DNA of 64,000 bases from Beta vulgaris subsp. vulgaris (GCF_026745355.1 NC_079205.1:1309283-1373282); one strand, 5' to 3'; shown: positions 24,901 to 38,641, counted from the first letter of the stretch. Program-made: numbers and translations. Notes: generated from the letters alone by a model not told the origin.

Positions 24901-25090
24901 GCCGTCCGGCCCCGGGGCTTTATCCGAATTACAAGATGCAACTGCCATGTCTATTTCTTCCCGGGAGAAGGGTTCAATAAGTGATGCTGCCTGGTGAAAT
25001 GATAGTTGTTTGAAGTCCAATCCCTCGAGTAAGGGCCTGTTGGTGAAGTCTTCTTTGAATGCTTTTTTAAAAAAATTTGATGCCTCCTTT
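21906..25090 (-). mobile_element. 5'-truncated non-LTR retrotransposon (LINE)
   Basis: Minus-strand ORF2 remains lie in order. Reverse transcriptase at about 24135-25020 has SDKAPGPDGF, FRPISMVGCLYKI, KIDFHKAFDSV, GLRQGDPLSPFL and QYADDTLIF. Next come thumb-region pieces at 23645-23932. A zinc-binding reverse transcriptase-associated domain (LCNSSPEHHNHLFLHCPF) and RNase H (WNVDASYN, SAEVLAIHRAL, IESDSANAV, NQVADTLAKQ) follow in the open frame 22190-23236. There is an AATAAA-type signal near the 3' end and an A-run at 21906-21912. An 8-bp repeat CTTTTATT lies at 21898-21905 and 25091-25098, a likely target duplication. The endonuclease and ORF1 are missing and the frame is broken several times, so it cannot move by itself. 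Confidence 0.88.
22190..23236 (-). pseudogene. LINE ORF2 C-terminal fragment (zinc-binding plus RNase H)
   Basis: This 348-codon open frame is the longest in the window but is only the tail of the LINE polyprotein. The zinc-binding domain lies at about residues 30-100, and the RNase H domain at about residues 210-345 with D/E/D acidic positions (NVDASY, INSAEVLAI, MIESDSANA). A frame break upstream separates it from the reverse transcriptase. The C-terminus ends naturally at WL. Confidence 0.8.
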
Positions 25091-28000
25091 CTTTTATTGT
25101 AAATCCCTATGAAGTCTTATCAACAAAAAATCCCTACTAAATTATAGGAATAAATATTAATATGTGAGAAATTGTTAGATTTTCCATCATGTAAATATCA
25201 ATTTTTTTCATTTTTTTTTACAAATACATGATGAAATATAATTATTTTCACTTTCAAGCTCCATTCATAAAATAATTAACCACTAACTAATTTTACCGAC
25301 ACCTTTTTATATATAATGATGATTAAACAACCAACATAAACAACAAATGATCTTCTTAAAGGGGGAAAAAAAAGGTCAAAAAAATACCATATTATTAACA
25401 ACCAACCATCAATTACCGAACACCTTAATAAAATATAGTTTCAGTAGTTAATTAAAACTCCTTTCGAGACAAGTAGAAGAAAATTGTGTTTGAAATTCGA
25501 ATGCCTTGTTAGTTGTTAGTATACAAATCTGAAATAAGTGAATTTGGACCAAATTTTAGATTTTTCTTCAATAGTACATTATCCTTTGATACATGAATGA
25601 TGCCAAACATGATAGATTTATGGATAATATTACAATATGATGATCAGAAGTTGAATAGTGGTACATCCTAATGATTGACACTATGAAAGTTTGATTATCG
25701 TGTCTAATTAAACACACTAGGTTGATAGACAAAAGGCAAAAAGCACCTAAAATTGGTCACATGGGCAAATCAAAGGACCCAAATCAATAATGATGTTCAT
25801 GAAGAAAATCTACCAAAGGGTATTGATGGGACCTACAAAATATCCAAAATTTTCTTTTGTGAAACTAAAATAACATGAATATCACAAATGATTTAATTTG
25901 ATTTCTTTTCCTAATTTAGGCAAACTTTGTCTTTTTTAGCATAAAAATCTTTGAGATATGAGCTAAATACTATTTCATCATAATCACAAGAAGGTAATGC
26001 AGAGGAAGTATTCTCTCATATCCGATAGGGGACAATTTGTTTCGCGGTTTTTAATTTCACTAGCAACTTGATATAATGTAACATTTACTCGATATGATTA
26101 GATGATGCACTCAGGATATGATATAATAGCTAACTAATATGATAAGATAATGTTAATATATGATATATTAGTCATGTAATACATCAACTAGATTTCAACT
26201 AATAATTCTCAAATAAAAATATATGATTTTTTTTAATTTATAATTTTTTAATATTAATTTTTATCATTAAAATTACTAAAATACCATGATATTGGATCAT
26301 ACCGAGTATGTGAATATCATTGCTCGGTTCATGCATGCTCATGCATGCTGCTAAGTTCTAACTGCTTTGCAATCACTTGCATTCCGTAATTTGAAACATG
26401 ACAATAATGTACTTTGAAATTTCAATCACATGATATAATAATAATTTGGGCAAAATTTGCAGACCAACTAATTATGGATTTATAACCACCTAACCAATCA
26501 TAACTACTGCTACTCTTGGAGCATTTAAAATACTAAATGTATTCTGGATCTATTGCTCACCATAGTTAACAAGTAACAACTGAAACAAAGAGATCTTGTT
26601 GTATGAATGTGAAGAATAATTGTGTTAACCTGATTTGTTAACATTGACTAAAACATGTGTTTTTGGAGCGTAGTACAACTCAAGTGATACAAGGCTTAGA
26701 TTAAACTTATTAGAGAAAATATAAAACGTCGAAATAACATGATTATGTAAAACTATCTTTTAACAATTTAACGTACTAATATATTGTGTGGATTTCATCT
26801 AATTTAAATGGTAAAGTTTTGTAGAAGTGGTATCTAAGACTTGGAATCGAAACTTGTCTACCTAAAGTTCTAATGTATTGTAGACTATAATAGTAGAGAT
26901 AATTATTTTGCTTGGCACAAGACCAAAAGAAAAAGGCTAACAGGAAGCCCACAAGGGTATATGAGTAAAAAAAAAACTATTTTAGTAGGGGTAGCTTATT
27001 ATGTATACTCCATTTGATTGTGTAAATGTGCAAGCATAAGAAAGCTACTGATGTCATTAAATCATTAAGTTATGTGAAGACTTGTGATTTGTGAAACTTT
27101 ATTAAATATTTAATGGGTATGATATACAAAATTTAAACATCAATGTTATAAATTGGAGAAGTTCACAAGTATTGCCTTGAAACCAACCAAATTTTCATGA
27201 GAAAACTCAACTAATTAAAATCTCATAATTAGAAGAAAGGCCCAAACGTTCTTTGGTCCTCATTACATTCCATAAGAGATGGTCAAATACAATTGAGAAA
27301 CTTTTCCTAATAATATTTTTTAAAAGAGAAATTTAATTAATTAAAGACCGAACAACATCTACAATAGGTATTAAAGAAAAACAAAATACAATCAAATAAG
27401 ATTAAATCAAACTCGTTTTAGATGAAACTATAATGAACTAGGTCGACCAAAGTAGCGCGTGCCCCTTGTATATGTTGAATCTTGCATATATTAATGGAAT
27501 CGTCTATCATTGACATAGTTTGAAAAAGAACATTCTTGATCTAACAATGTTGACAACGACTGATCTTCCAATACATTCATGTTGATGGTCTTGAACTTCA
27601 AACAATAAGAATAATTTCTCATACATACAAACAAACAACAAGACTTGCAACTCCCATAGAGGTGAAAGAAACCTCCACAGCGAAGAAAAACATCCCCATA
27701 GTAGGGCTCGAGAAACTCTCATAAAGAGATACTAGTTTATTTTAAAAAACAAGAAAATAAGCTAAAACAAAAAAATGAGATAGGAAAAGGAGCTTATCAT
27801 GGATGAGAACATCCATCAGCCTCTCACAGATGTAGAGGGGAAAACGAAAGAAAAGAGGAGGAGGTGAGAGAGAACAAGGGAGAAAGGGTTTTCGTTCCTA
27901 TTAATAGTTAATAGATAAATAACTTATCTGACTCAATTAAACAACTTTTCTCTTTTATTTTCATATTTTTTTTACTTAACAAAAGTTAATTTAGATTCAA

Positions 28001-28480
28001 CCTATCTTATTTCCTAGCATATCATGCTAATAACACTCTGTTCTTTTGGACTAAACTAAACTGAACTGAATGAAAAATGTGAGAGGAAACTAACTGAACT
28101 AAACTTGTTTGAACTAAACTGAATTGAATATTTATTAATTCAGTCCAAAAAAAACATAGCCTAAGTTCTAAGGAGCGTTAACCTATCTTATTCACGATCA
28201 CATATGAGCTTGTATTAGTAATAACAAGTTTAAGTCGAGTGTTATCCTATCTTATTCTCCTAAGATAAGCTTTTTAGAAAATAGAAAGAAAACTACTTTT
28301 ATGAGCTGTCTCAGTACTGACCTAATCGACTTTATTCTTTTGTGAGACCATCTAAACAAATATCTTTTTGTTAGATAACTTGACTTTCTATGTTTCTTTC
28401 ATTAAATCTAAACCTTAATTTGAATCTAACTTTCTATATGTAGCTATTTAAATTTATAACTTAGTTTTTTTTACAACTAA
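25091..28480. other. AT-rich intergenic DNA, no gene seen
   Basis: No open frame of note, no splice-linked coding series and no RNA gene was found. A short CATGCATGCTCATGCATGCT stretch at about 26330 is a small local repeat. About 28034-28160 is rich in AACTGAACTGAA and resembles the subterminal repeats of the Harbinger-like elements. Confidence 0.6.
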
Positions 28481-28489
28481 TTAATAGTA

Positions 28490-28738
28490 CTTTCTCAAAT
28501 TCTTTTACATTTTATACTTTTACTTTTTACACATGCCAATATAAAATTTTGAGGACATATATCTCTAGTTTTGTATTTAATTTGTAAAAATTATAAAAAA
28601 TACATATTAAGACGAATTTAATAAGATTACACATGACTATATTTTTTTTCACGTATAAATCACAAATGATGGTCAAAGTGAAAATTTATAAATAGTGTAA
28701 AATGTCAAAGTGTAATATGTAAAAAAAGGAAAAAATAT
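28490..28738. mobile_element. Stowaway-like MITE, family with copies at 41.8 and 50.2 kb
   Basis: The interior (TTGAGGACATATATCTCTAG, then AAAATTATAAAAA, then CACATGACTATA, then AATAGTGTAAAATGTC) matches the elements at 41802-42047 and 50231-50472. The left end is TA-CTTTCTC; the right end is decayed, so the boundary is approximate. Confidence 0.6.
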
Positions 28739-28887
28739 GATAAATAAGCTATTTTTATTAAGAATTTGCCATCAACTATTCTTTATCTTTAGTTTACTGA
28801 GAATTTGCCATCAAGTTTACACATTATTGGCTTAGAGAATGAAATAACATATACTCCTATAGTCATATCATACTTACCTCAGCGAGT

Positions 28888-29320
28888 CATGAGTGGAGGT
28901 GCTTATCGAACGAGTCGAGCCCAAATAGTATTGGGCTCAGTTCGAGCTCGTTTAACTTTTCATGGGCTCGTCTCGTCTCTTGAGTTCGACAAGTTTGGGG
29001 AAGCCGAGCTCGGCTCGAGCTCGTGATTAGTTTTTGCTGCTCGAGCTCGCCTCGAACTCGGGTTCGGTTATGGGTTTGAGCTCGTTTGGGAAATTTATTT
29101 GGCGAAAAATCTGTATGAAGTGAGTTCAATGATTCTATCATCATTGATGATTCCAATGTAAAATATTTTTTTAATATAAAATAATAATCGAACTGCTCAC
29201 GAACTTTTCGAGCCTAACTTTACTTAGCTCAACTCGGCTCATCTAAGCCTCGAGTCGAGCTTTGACCGACCCGAGCCCAAACTGTCCGCGAGCTTGACAG
29301 GCTCATTATCACACATAGTA
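28888..29320. repeat. GAGCTCG-rich dispersed element
   Basis: Dense GAGCTCG and CGAGCC words on both halves face each other around a plainer centre. The same words recur at 61630-61720. It looks like a non-coding transposon relic with a palindromic design. Open frames across it are composition artefacts. Confidence 0.4.
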
Positions 29321-29339
29321 ATGAGTGTCAATGTCATAC

Positions 29340-32000
29340 ACATAAAAGCTGAGCTACATAGAATCCGACACTCATTCACATAAAAGCTGAGCTATATAGA
29401 ATCCTTGGTCTCCTGCCATCAGTTCAGCCAAGTGGAGCACAAATTCCCCCAGAAAACAAAAAGTCATTCTCAAATGATCTTGGCTTAAATCTGCTGGGTC
29501 ACCAACCCATGTTTTTAAGAACCTCAAAAGGCTGCTAAAACTTACACCCCATGTTCAAGTTCAGCACAATATAATTGACTAGGAAGTTGGAACTCAATGA
29601 AAAGTTGTTACTACTATTTCGCAAGGAAAATCATTATTGAGAATCATGCGACAAAAGCTCAACCTATGTGAGTTTCACCACAATGGTCAATCACATCATC
29701 AAGATTTTTTAATAAAATATCCGAATTAGACACTTGAATGTATGAGTTTTTTATAGAAAATCTTTTACTCGTGTTCAGAAAATGTATATGGTAGCTTACT
29801 AGCTTATGCTTAATTACTTTAAGCGTATTTCTCTCTTTAGTTCCAAGTTTTTTTTGCTAGTTGGTACATTACTAACTATGTCACGGAGTTTGATTTTTGA
29901 GAGAGGTGGTTGTGGGTTTGTGGCACGGGGTCCAATTCCAAAGAAAACATAGGGAGAAAAAATCGTCAAAATAAAACATAATTGTCGAAGAAAAAAAGGT
30001 ATACATGAATATTTAATATAGGATGTAATAGAGATGTACCAAGTAAATTGCGACAAAGGGAGTATGTTATAAAGTTTCCTAAATTAATTGGTTACCTACA
30101 TCATTAGAAAAACGTATTATATGTTTTCTATTATAAAAATTATGTGTTTTCCTCATATTTCTAGTTAGATATCGTATTCTCGATAATCCCATAAGTAAAA
30201 GACATGTTATCTATATAATGATATAATCCAATCTTATTTTCTTTCTTTTTGGTATTATGTATCCTTTTTCGATTTGATATCCTACTTCCCTTTCCTTTTC
30301 CATATGTTTTACTGCAATTTTATTCCAAGTTAAAAAGTGGAAAAGGAAAGAAAGAAAGTGAAAGGCTCAAAGGTTTGGTGGTCATGGTCTTTACTCTTTA
30401 CCAGATTTCAAGAGCAATAGAAAAGAGAGAAAATATGGGTAGGGTAAACAGTAAAAAGAGCCAAGAATCCAATAGTAAAACATTTGGAAAGAAGGGTCAC
30501 AAACTGAAAATTTAATTATCCAATCATATATTTTTATATATAAATTTACTGAGAAATCAACATTTAACATTTCTTTCAAATGTCAATTCTCCTTTTAAAA
30601 TTAAGAAAACCTCACATATCTGTAAATCATACGGGATACATGTAATAAAAACTTAATATATACACGCTATGCGTGTGAAGTCATTATCCTTTTTTTTTTT
30701 ACATCGGCAAATCATACAACTAAAATAAACACAAATTATTATCAAAGTTAAATTAATTGTATAATTTCATCTAGTAATAATTTGTAATAAAAATCACGTT
30801 TAAGTTTTAAAGACTGATGACTATATATTTTTATTTATTTAAAGATGATTAATAACCGTATTTGCGATTTCTATGTTTAATGGTTGAAGAAGTAGCAAAC
30901 TAATATGATATATTTCTTGGTCGAGTTTTGTTGTTGTTACGATTACGATTTTGATACATAGGGATACACGGACCGATCCGACCGCGGACCGCGGGCCCAA
31001 AACCAGTCCATTTTCAGTTAATCACATCTAGGGCATATATATTCTATACCATCTTAAAAAGTAACAACCAAGTGTGTACCTCATAATTCCTAGGTTCACC
31101 TATAAAACAAAGATATTTTGGCTCTTAATGCATTGTTTCTAATGAGGAAAATTGAACCATTCAACTTTTTCGCAATATTCATAGTCTAGCACTCTAGCTT
31201 CCTCTTATGCTTACTGTTCTGTGACTAAGGTAGATAGGGCTTTAGTTCATCCAGCCCATATATTGGCAACCAGGGCTCGGAAGAACTTCTTGTTTTCCTT
31301 GTAGTTTCTTTTTTGTTATCCATTGCCAAAAAACAAAAAAAAAAAAACATTGAAATCCTTAGTAGCTTGTGCTTTGCCTTCAAACATAGGACATTACGTC
31401 CTGTAGTCGCTTAACCTGCTTTTCAATATAGGTCCTGTTTGGCATTAGTGTTTTAAGTAGTGGGTAGAGATTGGATAAGATCAAAACACTACTTGGAAAT
31501 TTTTTAATATATAAAATTTTGCAGTACCATCCTACTGATAATAACGTGCCTTTTAATATATTAGTATAGATTAATCACTTCTATTTCCCAAAAGTTTTAT
31601 ACCTTCACAATATTTATACAAATTAAGAGAAAGTGTATAGTAAATAAGGTTTGTCAAAATTAGAATAAAGCAAAAGTGTGCACAACTTTTGAAACTGGAC
31701 TAGATTAAAAAAAACATCAACTTTCAAGAAATGGAGGTACGGATTATATTATGCAATTTGTAGCATATTCGGCTTGATCCAATAGTGAAGGCTAGTTGAC
31801 AAAGCTGACCTTAAGGTCCCAACTAGTGTTTCCACTAGGGCATATGAGGATTTACCATTTTCCTTTACCCTCTTTCCTTCCTCGTACACTAAGACTCATA
31901 TACTTGACAACCCACAACTATTGGCTGATCAAGCAGACGATCCACCACATTACCTTCTAATGTTAATGATATCGAGTATGTAATTAGACTGTGTAATTCT
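29340..32000. other. Intergenic DNA with old repeat fragments
   Basis: About 31120-31430 shares blocks with 38230-38635, for example the CTTAATGCATTGTTT block and the block around GAAATCCTTAGT and GGACATTA.GTCCT. The two copies therefore flank the IRX10L gene. A GC-richer patch near 30965-31015 is a CCGACCGCGGACC low-complexity stretch. No gene is supported. Confidence 0.45.
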
Positions 32001-32007
32001 AACATTG

Positions 32008-32390
32008 GGCATGCTTGGATTGAGGGTAATGTATTACTAGGATAACAAAGTCGAACTTAAGAAAATGAATGAGAATATAAAAGAAAAATGAGATAGTAGT
32101 GATGTGGTTGCAAGTGGATTAAGAAGTGATGATGTGTTAAAAGTTAAAAAAAAAAAAAAGGAAATTATTAACCTCATTTTGGGGAAATAGTTACATTAGG
32201 GGAAGGTGGATAACTATTATCCCCAAATGAGAGTAATAATTTCCCTTCTTATACCTCCCATCAAACCGTTACCATATAATCAACATGCAAATATATCATC
32301 ACTTTCTCATTTTTCCTTAGATTCACATTCATTTTCTTATTTTTGACTTTTATTACCCTAATAATACATTACCTTCAATCCAAACATGCC
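32008..32390. mobile_element. MITE with 29-bp inverted ends
   Basis: The left end GGCATGCTTGGATTGAGGGT and the inverse of the right end GGCATGTTTGGATTGAAGGT continue together to AATGTATTA, with two differences in 29 bp. No coding capacity and no convincing target duplication was found. It lies just past the 3' end of IRX10L. Confidence 0.65.
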
Positions 32391-32745
32391 GTACGAATAA
32401 TCGAAACTCAATTTATAGGGCAACAAGCAGCCAATCAGGCTATTAAGTGTAAATACATTACATTACACCATCATACCGAAAACTAATGTTTTACACTGCA
32501 AATGGAGCTCGATAAGATTTAGATCTGTGAAACAAATATCACTTTCCTTGAGATAAAAACATCAATGCTGCAAAATTACACAACGCTCTAATTTCGTATT
32601 GGCAAAAAAAAAAAAAAAAAAGTTGACAATTTTACACTAAATGAATGAGTATATCATTTACAACAGCAACAAATGCCCACCTCTAGAAGTATTATCTTCA
32701 TGGGAAAAAATGTTGAGCCACCTTAAGCTTTCTATCAAGAACCTT

Positions 32746-33362
32746 CTACCAAGGCTTAAGGTCACCCACAGGTCCTGCAGTCCAGTTCAGGACCTTCTCC
32801 CCGGGTTTCAGGAAAACGTTTCGGTTGTGTGGCAATTTACGTGCAAGTCCATTCAATATTTGATGAAAAGCATCACCAGGTTGAGCAGGAGTAGGGAACA
32901 GCATAGCTTGTTTAACTGAAGGGTTAGCAAGTAACCTTTGTTTCCTCAAGATGACTTCAGGAGGGATTGAAGTAAGTATTGTATCCAAATTCGGCACATC
33001 CTTTTCATCCACAAACAACCCAATTTCTTCCCATGGAATGGCATCTGCAAATGGAAGAACGATATCATCTGCGATAATGACAGGAATGCACCCAAATATA
33101 ACAGCTTCAACCAATCTTGGACTCCAAGGTGCCCAGCCAAGAGGGCATAAGCAAAAAACAGCTCTTTGCATATCCTCGTAGTATGTTGTTGGATGCTCTG
33201 TTGAGATGTCAAAAAGCGGGTTGTCCTTGAAGTTTTCCCAAACAGCTGCTCTTGCACCTCTGTATGTTGGAAAAGTAAAATTTAATCAGCATAAGTTGTT
33301 CTCAAGTCCACTAGAGCTTAACCAGAAAAACTTTCTTCTCCAACTTTCTTATTATCTTCTAT

Positions 33363-33395
<33 letters not shown>

Positions 33396-36300
33396 CAAAC
33401 CTTGCATAGTAACCTCCTTCGGGGTCATTTCCGACATCATAAAAGAGACCTCGGAAGTAAACAAAGATGGAGCGAGGTGTATCTGGAGGGATTAAATGAG
33501 CTTGCATTTTCTGTGGAGGAGCATATGGAGGAATGGTAATTGCTCCCTCCTTCAGGCATACATGATTCCGCTGACCAAAAGTCTGAACCAAAGTAGCACG
33601 TTGGAGCAAAGGAAGAATGCCTCTTTCGATAGCTTTTTCTTCCTGCACAATCAAGATATGACGTCAAAAAAATGGGGGAAGTAAAAAAGATAAGACAAGC
33701 TTGTAAGAATTTTGTTCCCTTCTGAAACATTTCTACAGACCCTTTATTGATTTGATTCAACTGTTACTTTCTGAGGCGGTAGAAAAACGTTCAATACTTT
33801 ACTCACCTGGTAATGGAAGCAAGCCCCAAAGTCATGAGGTACCACAAAAAAATGATCTGCTCCTTCTGTCCTATTCCAATAAGGCCAGTTTGACGAAATA
33901 AGCTGTACAGCACTTCTCATCATGCGTGGGGATTTAAAAGGCAACGGAAGGCCATTTGGTGTCAAATCACAAGTGCTATACACTGGGGTGTAAAACCAAT
34001 CAGCTTCTTCAGGATTAAGGGTTCGGACCGGGCTAGCAAGAAGAAACCGGTGCATAAATATCTCTGCTGCAAACATGTGGGTAAGACATCTTGGATCTTT
34101 CTGTAAAATCTTTTTGTTGTATTTGCTTGGAAGCTCATAAACAAAAACCTTCAATCTTCCAACAGGGTTATCTTCCAGGACATCACCAGCACTACCTGAG
34201 ATATGAAGTATTGTCAAGACCAATCAGCAAGGCTTTAAGGAGGAGTTCCTTCTTTGTGTAATCGCTGAAAAATCTAGAATAACGGATATACTTCCAATAA
34301 TTTACCAAATCTAAACTTATAACAGCAATGTTCAACAAACTTGGACTAGTAAAAGACTAAAAGCCAGTCAGGCTCTAATAAGTAAGAACTTCCTCCTTAA
34401 ATCCTAGATTGATGCTAAAAAAAAGCCAAGAGGAACTTTTGCTTGCATTTTTTGGCCTACGTATTAGGGATCGTTTATTATCAAGATTATGCAAGATGAT
34501 ACAAAAAATAAATTAAGCCTGTCAAAATTTCCCCCTGTATCAACCCAAGAATGGTGGACCTAGACATTCTGGCTAAAATTCCCGGAACCTGATTTTATCT
34601 GAATCAGAACAACCAACACAATCTTGACCATATCCAACCTGGTCCATTAAAACCTGACCGATCCGAGAATCGCCATACATATTAGTAGTAAAACAAGATT
34701 ATGAGTAGTATACTGCATTAAAAAAGAAAAATACTAGCGTTCAGCTATTGCTATTCTGGATTCAAATGGTTTTGGTTGGAATAGGTATCATCCGTAGCAA
34801 AATTCACAATTCCTTCGTCATATTGTTTTATCTTGCTACACAAGTGGATCCAGCAAGGAGCAATCTAATCGTGACACTGAATAAGAGTGTTCATTTTTAC
34901 CCTTACCAATTGTGTGACACGAGCTAGGTTGCTCAAACTTGGATACATTTCCAACTCGGCTTTTTAATGGAGAAAAAAATAATGATTTTTGGTCCAAAAA
35001 TGAGGGGTTGGGGTATCATTTCCATATCAGAGTATCGAGGATCTCATAACAGCTACATAAGGTAAAATGAAGAATTTGAGTAACATGAAACACAAATGAG
35101 TAATTGTTCTACTTATTGAAAATCAGAAACTATGTGATAAGTTCATGAGACATTGATATTACATTTCACTTTTTATTACTTTTTTTCTTTTTTGACACAC
35201 TTTTTATTACTTAGTTCCACAAAGACCCACCAATTCTTTTGGGAACACGATTTTCGGAGAAATGTTATGATTAGGTTTTGTTGAGAAAATATATGAAAAT
35301 TAAATATTTGTGGGCAATTGTTTTTTTTTAAAAAAAAATGAGTATGTAATTGGGTTTATGAGAGAAAAGAATGAAAATTGATTTAGAAAGGTCATAGAAA
35401 TAATATGATAATGAGTCAATGAGATCCACTTCAAATAAGGAAGTGAACAAGGTATTTTAGACAAACCAAAATGGAAACATGGGTAAAGCTTACAAAATGG
35501 AGTATTTTTAATAATATTACTGAAATTCTTGTTTGGCATGTTGCATCAATGATTTCTAATATGAAAAAACTATTCTATGCTTTTTAATTAACGTTGCAAA
35601 ATTCCCTACTAGAATTAGCACACATAGAAAATAGTCCAGAATACCAGGTAGATATTCCTTACAAACTGTAATAACCCTAACTCAACCATGAATTGGCTAA
35701 ACTAATGCATTATTTTCAGTTTAAAGCTGTAAAAAGTTGACGTTCAGATAATAGGTTATGAAAGCAATGGTAAATGCTAGATAACCCAAATTCTATGTTG
35801 ACTAAAAAAGTAGCAAGCATTCTTCAAATTCGAAACCAACACATAAAATTTTCAAAAGCAACACTTTCTTTTATTCCTTTCAACTAATCGATATGGTCAA
35901 TTGAATTGGCCAGTTTTTTGAAAACACACTTCATATTCCCAAAATAATAAGTCAATCAACTTGTTTTTACTACAAGTATGCAACTTCTAAACACCTCAAC
36001 AACTCATCAGAACAATTTCTATTGTAAGTTTACTAGTAAGCTATCAACCATGCTCTCCATGGGAACATTGACAACATTAATAATAGTCCAATGCAGGGTA
36101 AGGATGGCTAAATAAACTACCACCAAAAATCTATAACTATAGGAGTCGTTTACAATAGATCTTTGAGACCTTGATCCAAAAAGTAACGACAGTTTTGCTG
36201 ATGACAACGCATGAAAGGTGTAGCTAGATTGATAAGTCATTGCACACCATAATAAAGCATATGTACATTTCTTTCCACAAGTACACACTAACTTGTAGAA

Positions 36301-37317
36301 TGATAAAGACAAACAGTGCAATTTGCTTGTCAGCATGGAGAATAACCAAAAGGTTTCACCCAAACATACAATTGCTTGTGACACCTAGGAAACTAAGAGA
36401 TTATTGATGAAATGGAACATGTCAAACCGATGAATCTATCATAGTTTCTAAATTTTCAGTATCTAACAACTTACCACCTATTTTACATGGACTCTTCATT
36501 TCACCTCAAGAACCTGTGTCGGACCCTCACGCTTGGACATAAGAATCTTCATTATTGTAGGACAAGGATTAATCTTTGCTAGGGGCACACTCAGTTAAAA
36601 TGGCTTTTTCAGTTCAATCAGCTGTGTCACTACCACATCCGTGATCTTTAACACGACTACACAAGGATTGGAGATTCTAAATAGATACTTTACATAGCAT
36701 GATTTCTTCTAGGAGTTCACAAGACACTAAATTAATCAGCACAAACCTATTGGTACAATATAACACCACTTGTTATCGGAATCCATATCAAACATTTATC
36801 AAAAGAACATCAGAAGAATCTCATTAAAAAAAACCAAACGTCTTTAATTAAGCAAAACTCAACACATTCAAATCATCATAAACACATTCAAAATCAAGAA
36901 TAAAACTCAATCTAATAATACAAAACAACTTATTGAAACTTTCAATTGCTCACCCAACACAGGGAAACATGAGTATTTTCAAAATCTAACATACTTATAC
37001 AATAAAAACCAGAAATTGGTACTAAAAACAATCCCAAAAGAGCAAAACAATCAACCAAAATCAGAAATTCACCAAAAACAACAAAAACCCAACTTCACAG
37101 AAACCCTAAAAACAAAAAGATTATACTTCAAATCTAGTACTAATCAACACACATTTCAATCAAACAATTATACACCCAGATACTAAAATCAAAGCCAATC
37201 TATCTAACCTGAAATTCGCTCAGTTGGATGAGGCTGAGACATCCTCTTCGCATCAATACTCACCCCAGAAAACGAAATTACAGCAACCAGAAACAAACCC
37301 AACTTCCAAATCTCCAT
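32746..37317 (-). CDS. IRX10L: GT47 glycosyltransferase, IRX10L-like xylan xylosyltransferase
   Basis: Probable UDP-xylose:beta-1,4-xylan xylosyltransferase that extends the xylan backbone in the Golgi. Exons on the minus strand: 37209-37317, 33807-34195, 33401-33642 and 32746-33259; phases 1, 0, 2 close to 417 residues, the usual IRX10 length. The N-terminus MEIWKLGLFLVAVISFSGVS is a signal or anchor. The exostosin domain follows: GRLKVFVYELPSKYNKK (about residue 49), DPRCLTHMFAAEI, EADWFYTPVY, WNRTEGADHFFVVPHDFGAC, IFVYFRGLFYDVGNDPEGG, then LCPLGWAPWSPRLVEAV and GCIPVIIADDIVLPF. The C-terminus NWTAGPVGDLKPW is the family ending. GRLKVF, VCLKEG and FKDNPLFDISTEHP match IRX10L rather than IRX10. 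No break is seen. The first intron (34196-37208) is about 3 kb. Confidence 0.95.
33360..33396. repeat. (GA)n microsatellite in IRX10L intron 3
   Basis: A run of GA units lies right next to the donor of exon 3 (33400). On the transcribed strand it is a (CT)n pyrimidine tract a few bases inside the intron. Confidence 0.85.
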
Positions 37318-38115
37318 TTTTACTCTTTCTTTCTCCTCAACAAAGCTTAACAAAATCAAACTTCTGGGTTATGATAGAACCATAAAAATCAACTAAATCT
37401 CATCAAATTATTGTGTTTTTTGAAGGGAAAAAAGTGGGTATATGAAACAGAAATTGTTGGATAGAAAGTCTACTTCATACACCAGACCTTTACCTTGGAA
37501 ATTGTTTGCTGGGATTGCAAGATAGTATCGTTGTCTGATGAGCTGAGATGTGCGCAGTAAATTGCAATAGCTTATAATAGTGGTCTTTTTGTGCAAGAAT
37601 TTTGTTTTCAGTAAATTTGATTAGTGTAGTAGATTGGTAGATAGTCAACTTCATGTACCAATATCTTTCTTATTACAACCTGATTTTTCGCCTTTTAACT
37701 GCTGTTATCATTGTTTCCTTTCTTTTCTTACGCCGACCACCTCGCCCACGGTAAATGAGAGCAAAGATATTCCCGGGTATGTCCGTATGTGTCAATACCA
37801 TGATATTTATGTAATTTTGATGATAAAAGTAATATTAAAAAATTATAAATTTTTTGTTTTTTTTTTTTTTTTTTTTGGGATTTGTTAGTTGAAATCTTAT
37901 ATCATATCCTAACAATATCTTATCATATCAGTTAGCTATTAAATCATATCTGAGCTACGTCTAATCATATCAAGTATCTTGTATGGGAAAAGTTTCCCCA
38001 TACCGAATATGGGAGTATACTTTCTCCGGTAAATGAGTGTATATATATGAAATTTCATTTGCATGACTATCTGTTTTTTCCGACATAAAATAACTTAACT
38101 GAACTGAAATTATAA

Positions 38116-38167
<52 letters not shown>

Positions 38168-38230
38168 TTACTTTAGTTCATCAGTTTAGTTCAATTTCTC
38201 TCAATCTAAAAGAACGGAGTGTCGGAGTCT
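37318..38230. other. IRX10L 5' flank, no gene seen
   Basis: This is the probable promoter and leader side of IRX10L, which reads leftward. A poly-T run (about 37855-37876) and an (ATT)n microsatellite (38119-38166) are present. No open frame here has recognisable motifs. Confidence 0.5.
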
Positions 38231-38641
38231 TAATGCATTGTTTTTAATGAAGAAAACTAATTATTAGGCTCGGGCTATGCTCCTGGTAAGAAAAAAATTA
38301 TTTATTAATATAATACTTTATGATAATAACACTAAATACAACTTAGTCTAGTGGTTAAGACTTTAGTATATGTACTTGAGGTATCGGGATCAAACCTTTA
38401 TACTAAGCAAATTCTTAAAAAAATTATTGTACATGAATTACATGAACTAAAACTCCCTAGAGAAAACGACATGTGGCACCGGGGTAGCTAATTAGAAAAG
38501 AACAAAAGAAAGGGTTCCTAAAGATGGCAGAGATGATAGCTTGAACCAAACTTGCTGAAAATGAAATCCTTAGTGGCTTGTGCTTTGGCTTCAAACACCG
38601 GACATTATGTCCTCTAATCGCTTAACCAGCTTTATATCATA

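Noticed and set aside
36019..36384. 121-codon minus-strand frame within IRX10L intron 1
   Set aside because: IRX10L exons 1 and 2 join in phase without it; composition is intron-like and no domain is visible.
38335..38400. SINE-like CTTAGTCTAGTGGTTAAG with GGGATCAAACC
   Set aside because: A and B boxes are degenerate, and no tail or target duplication was found. At best an old remnant, too weak to list as a feature.
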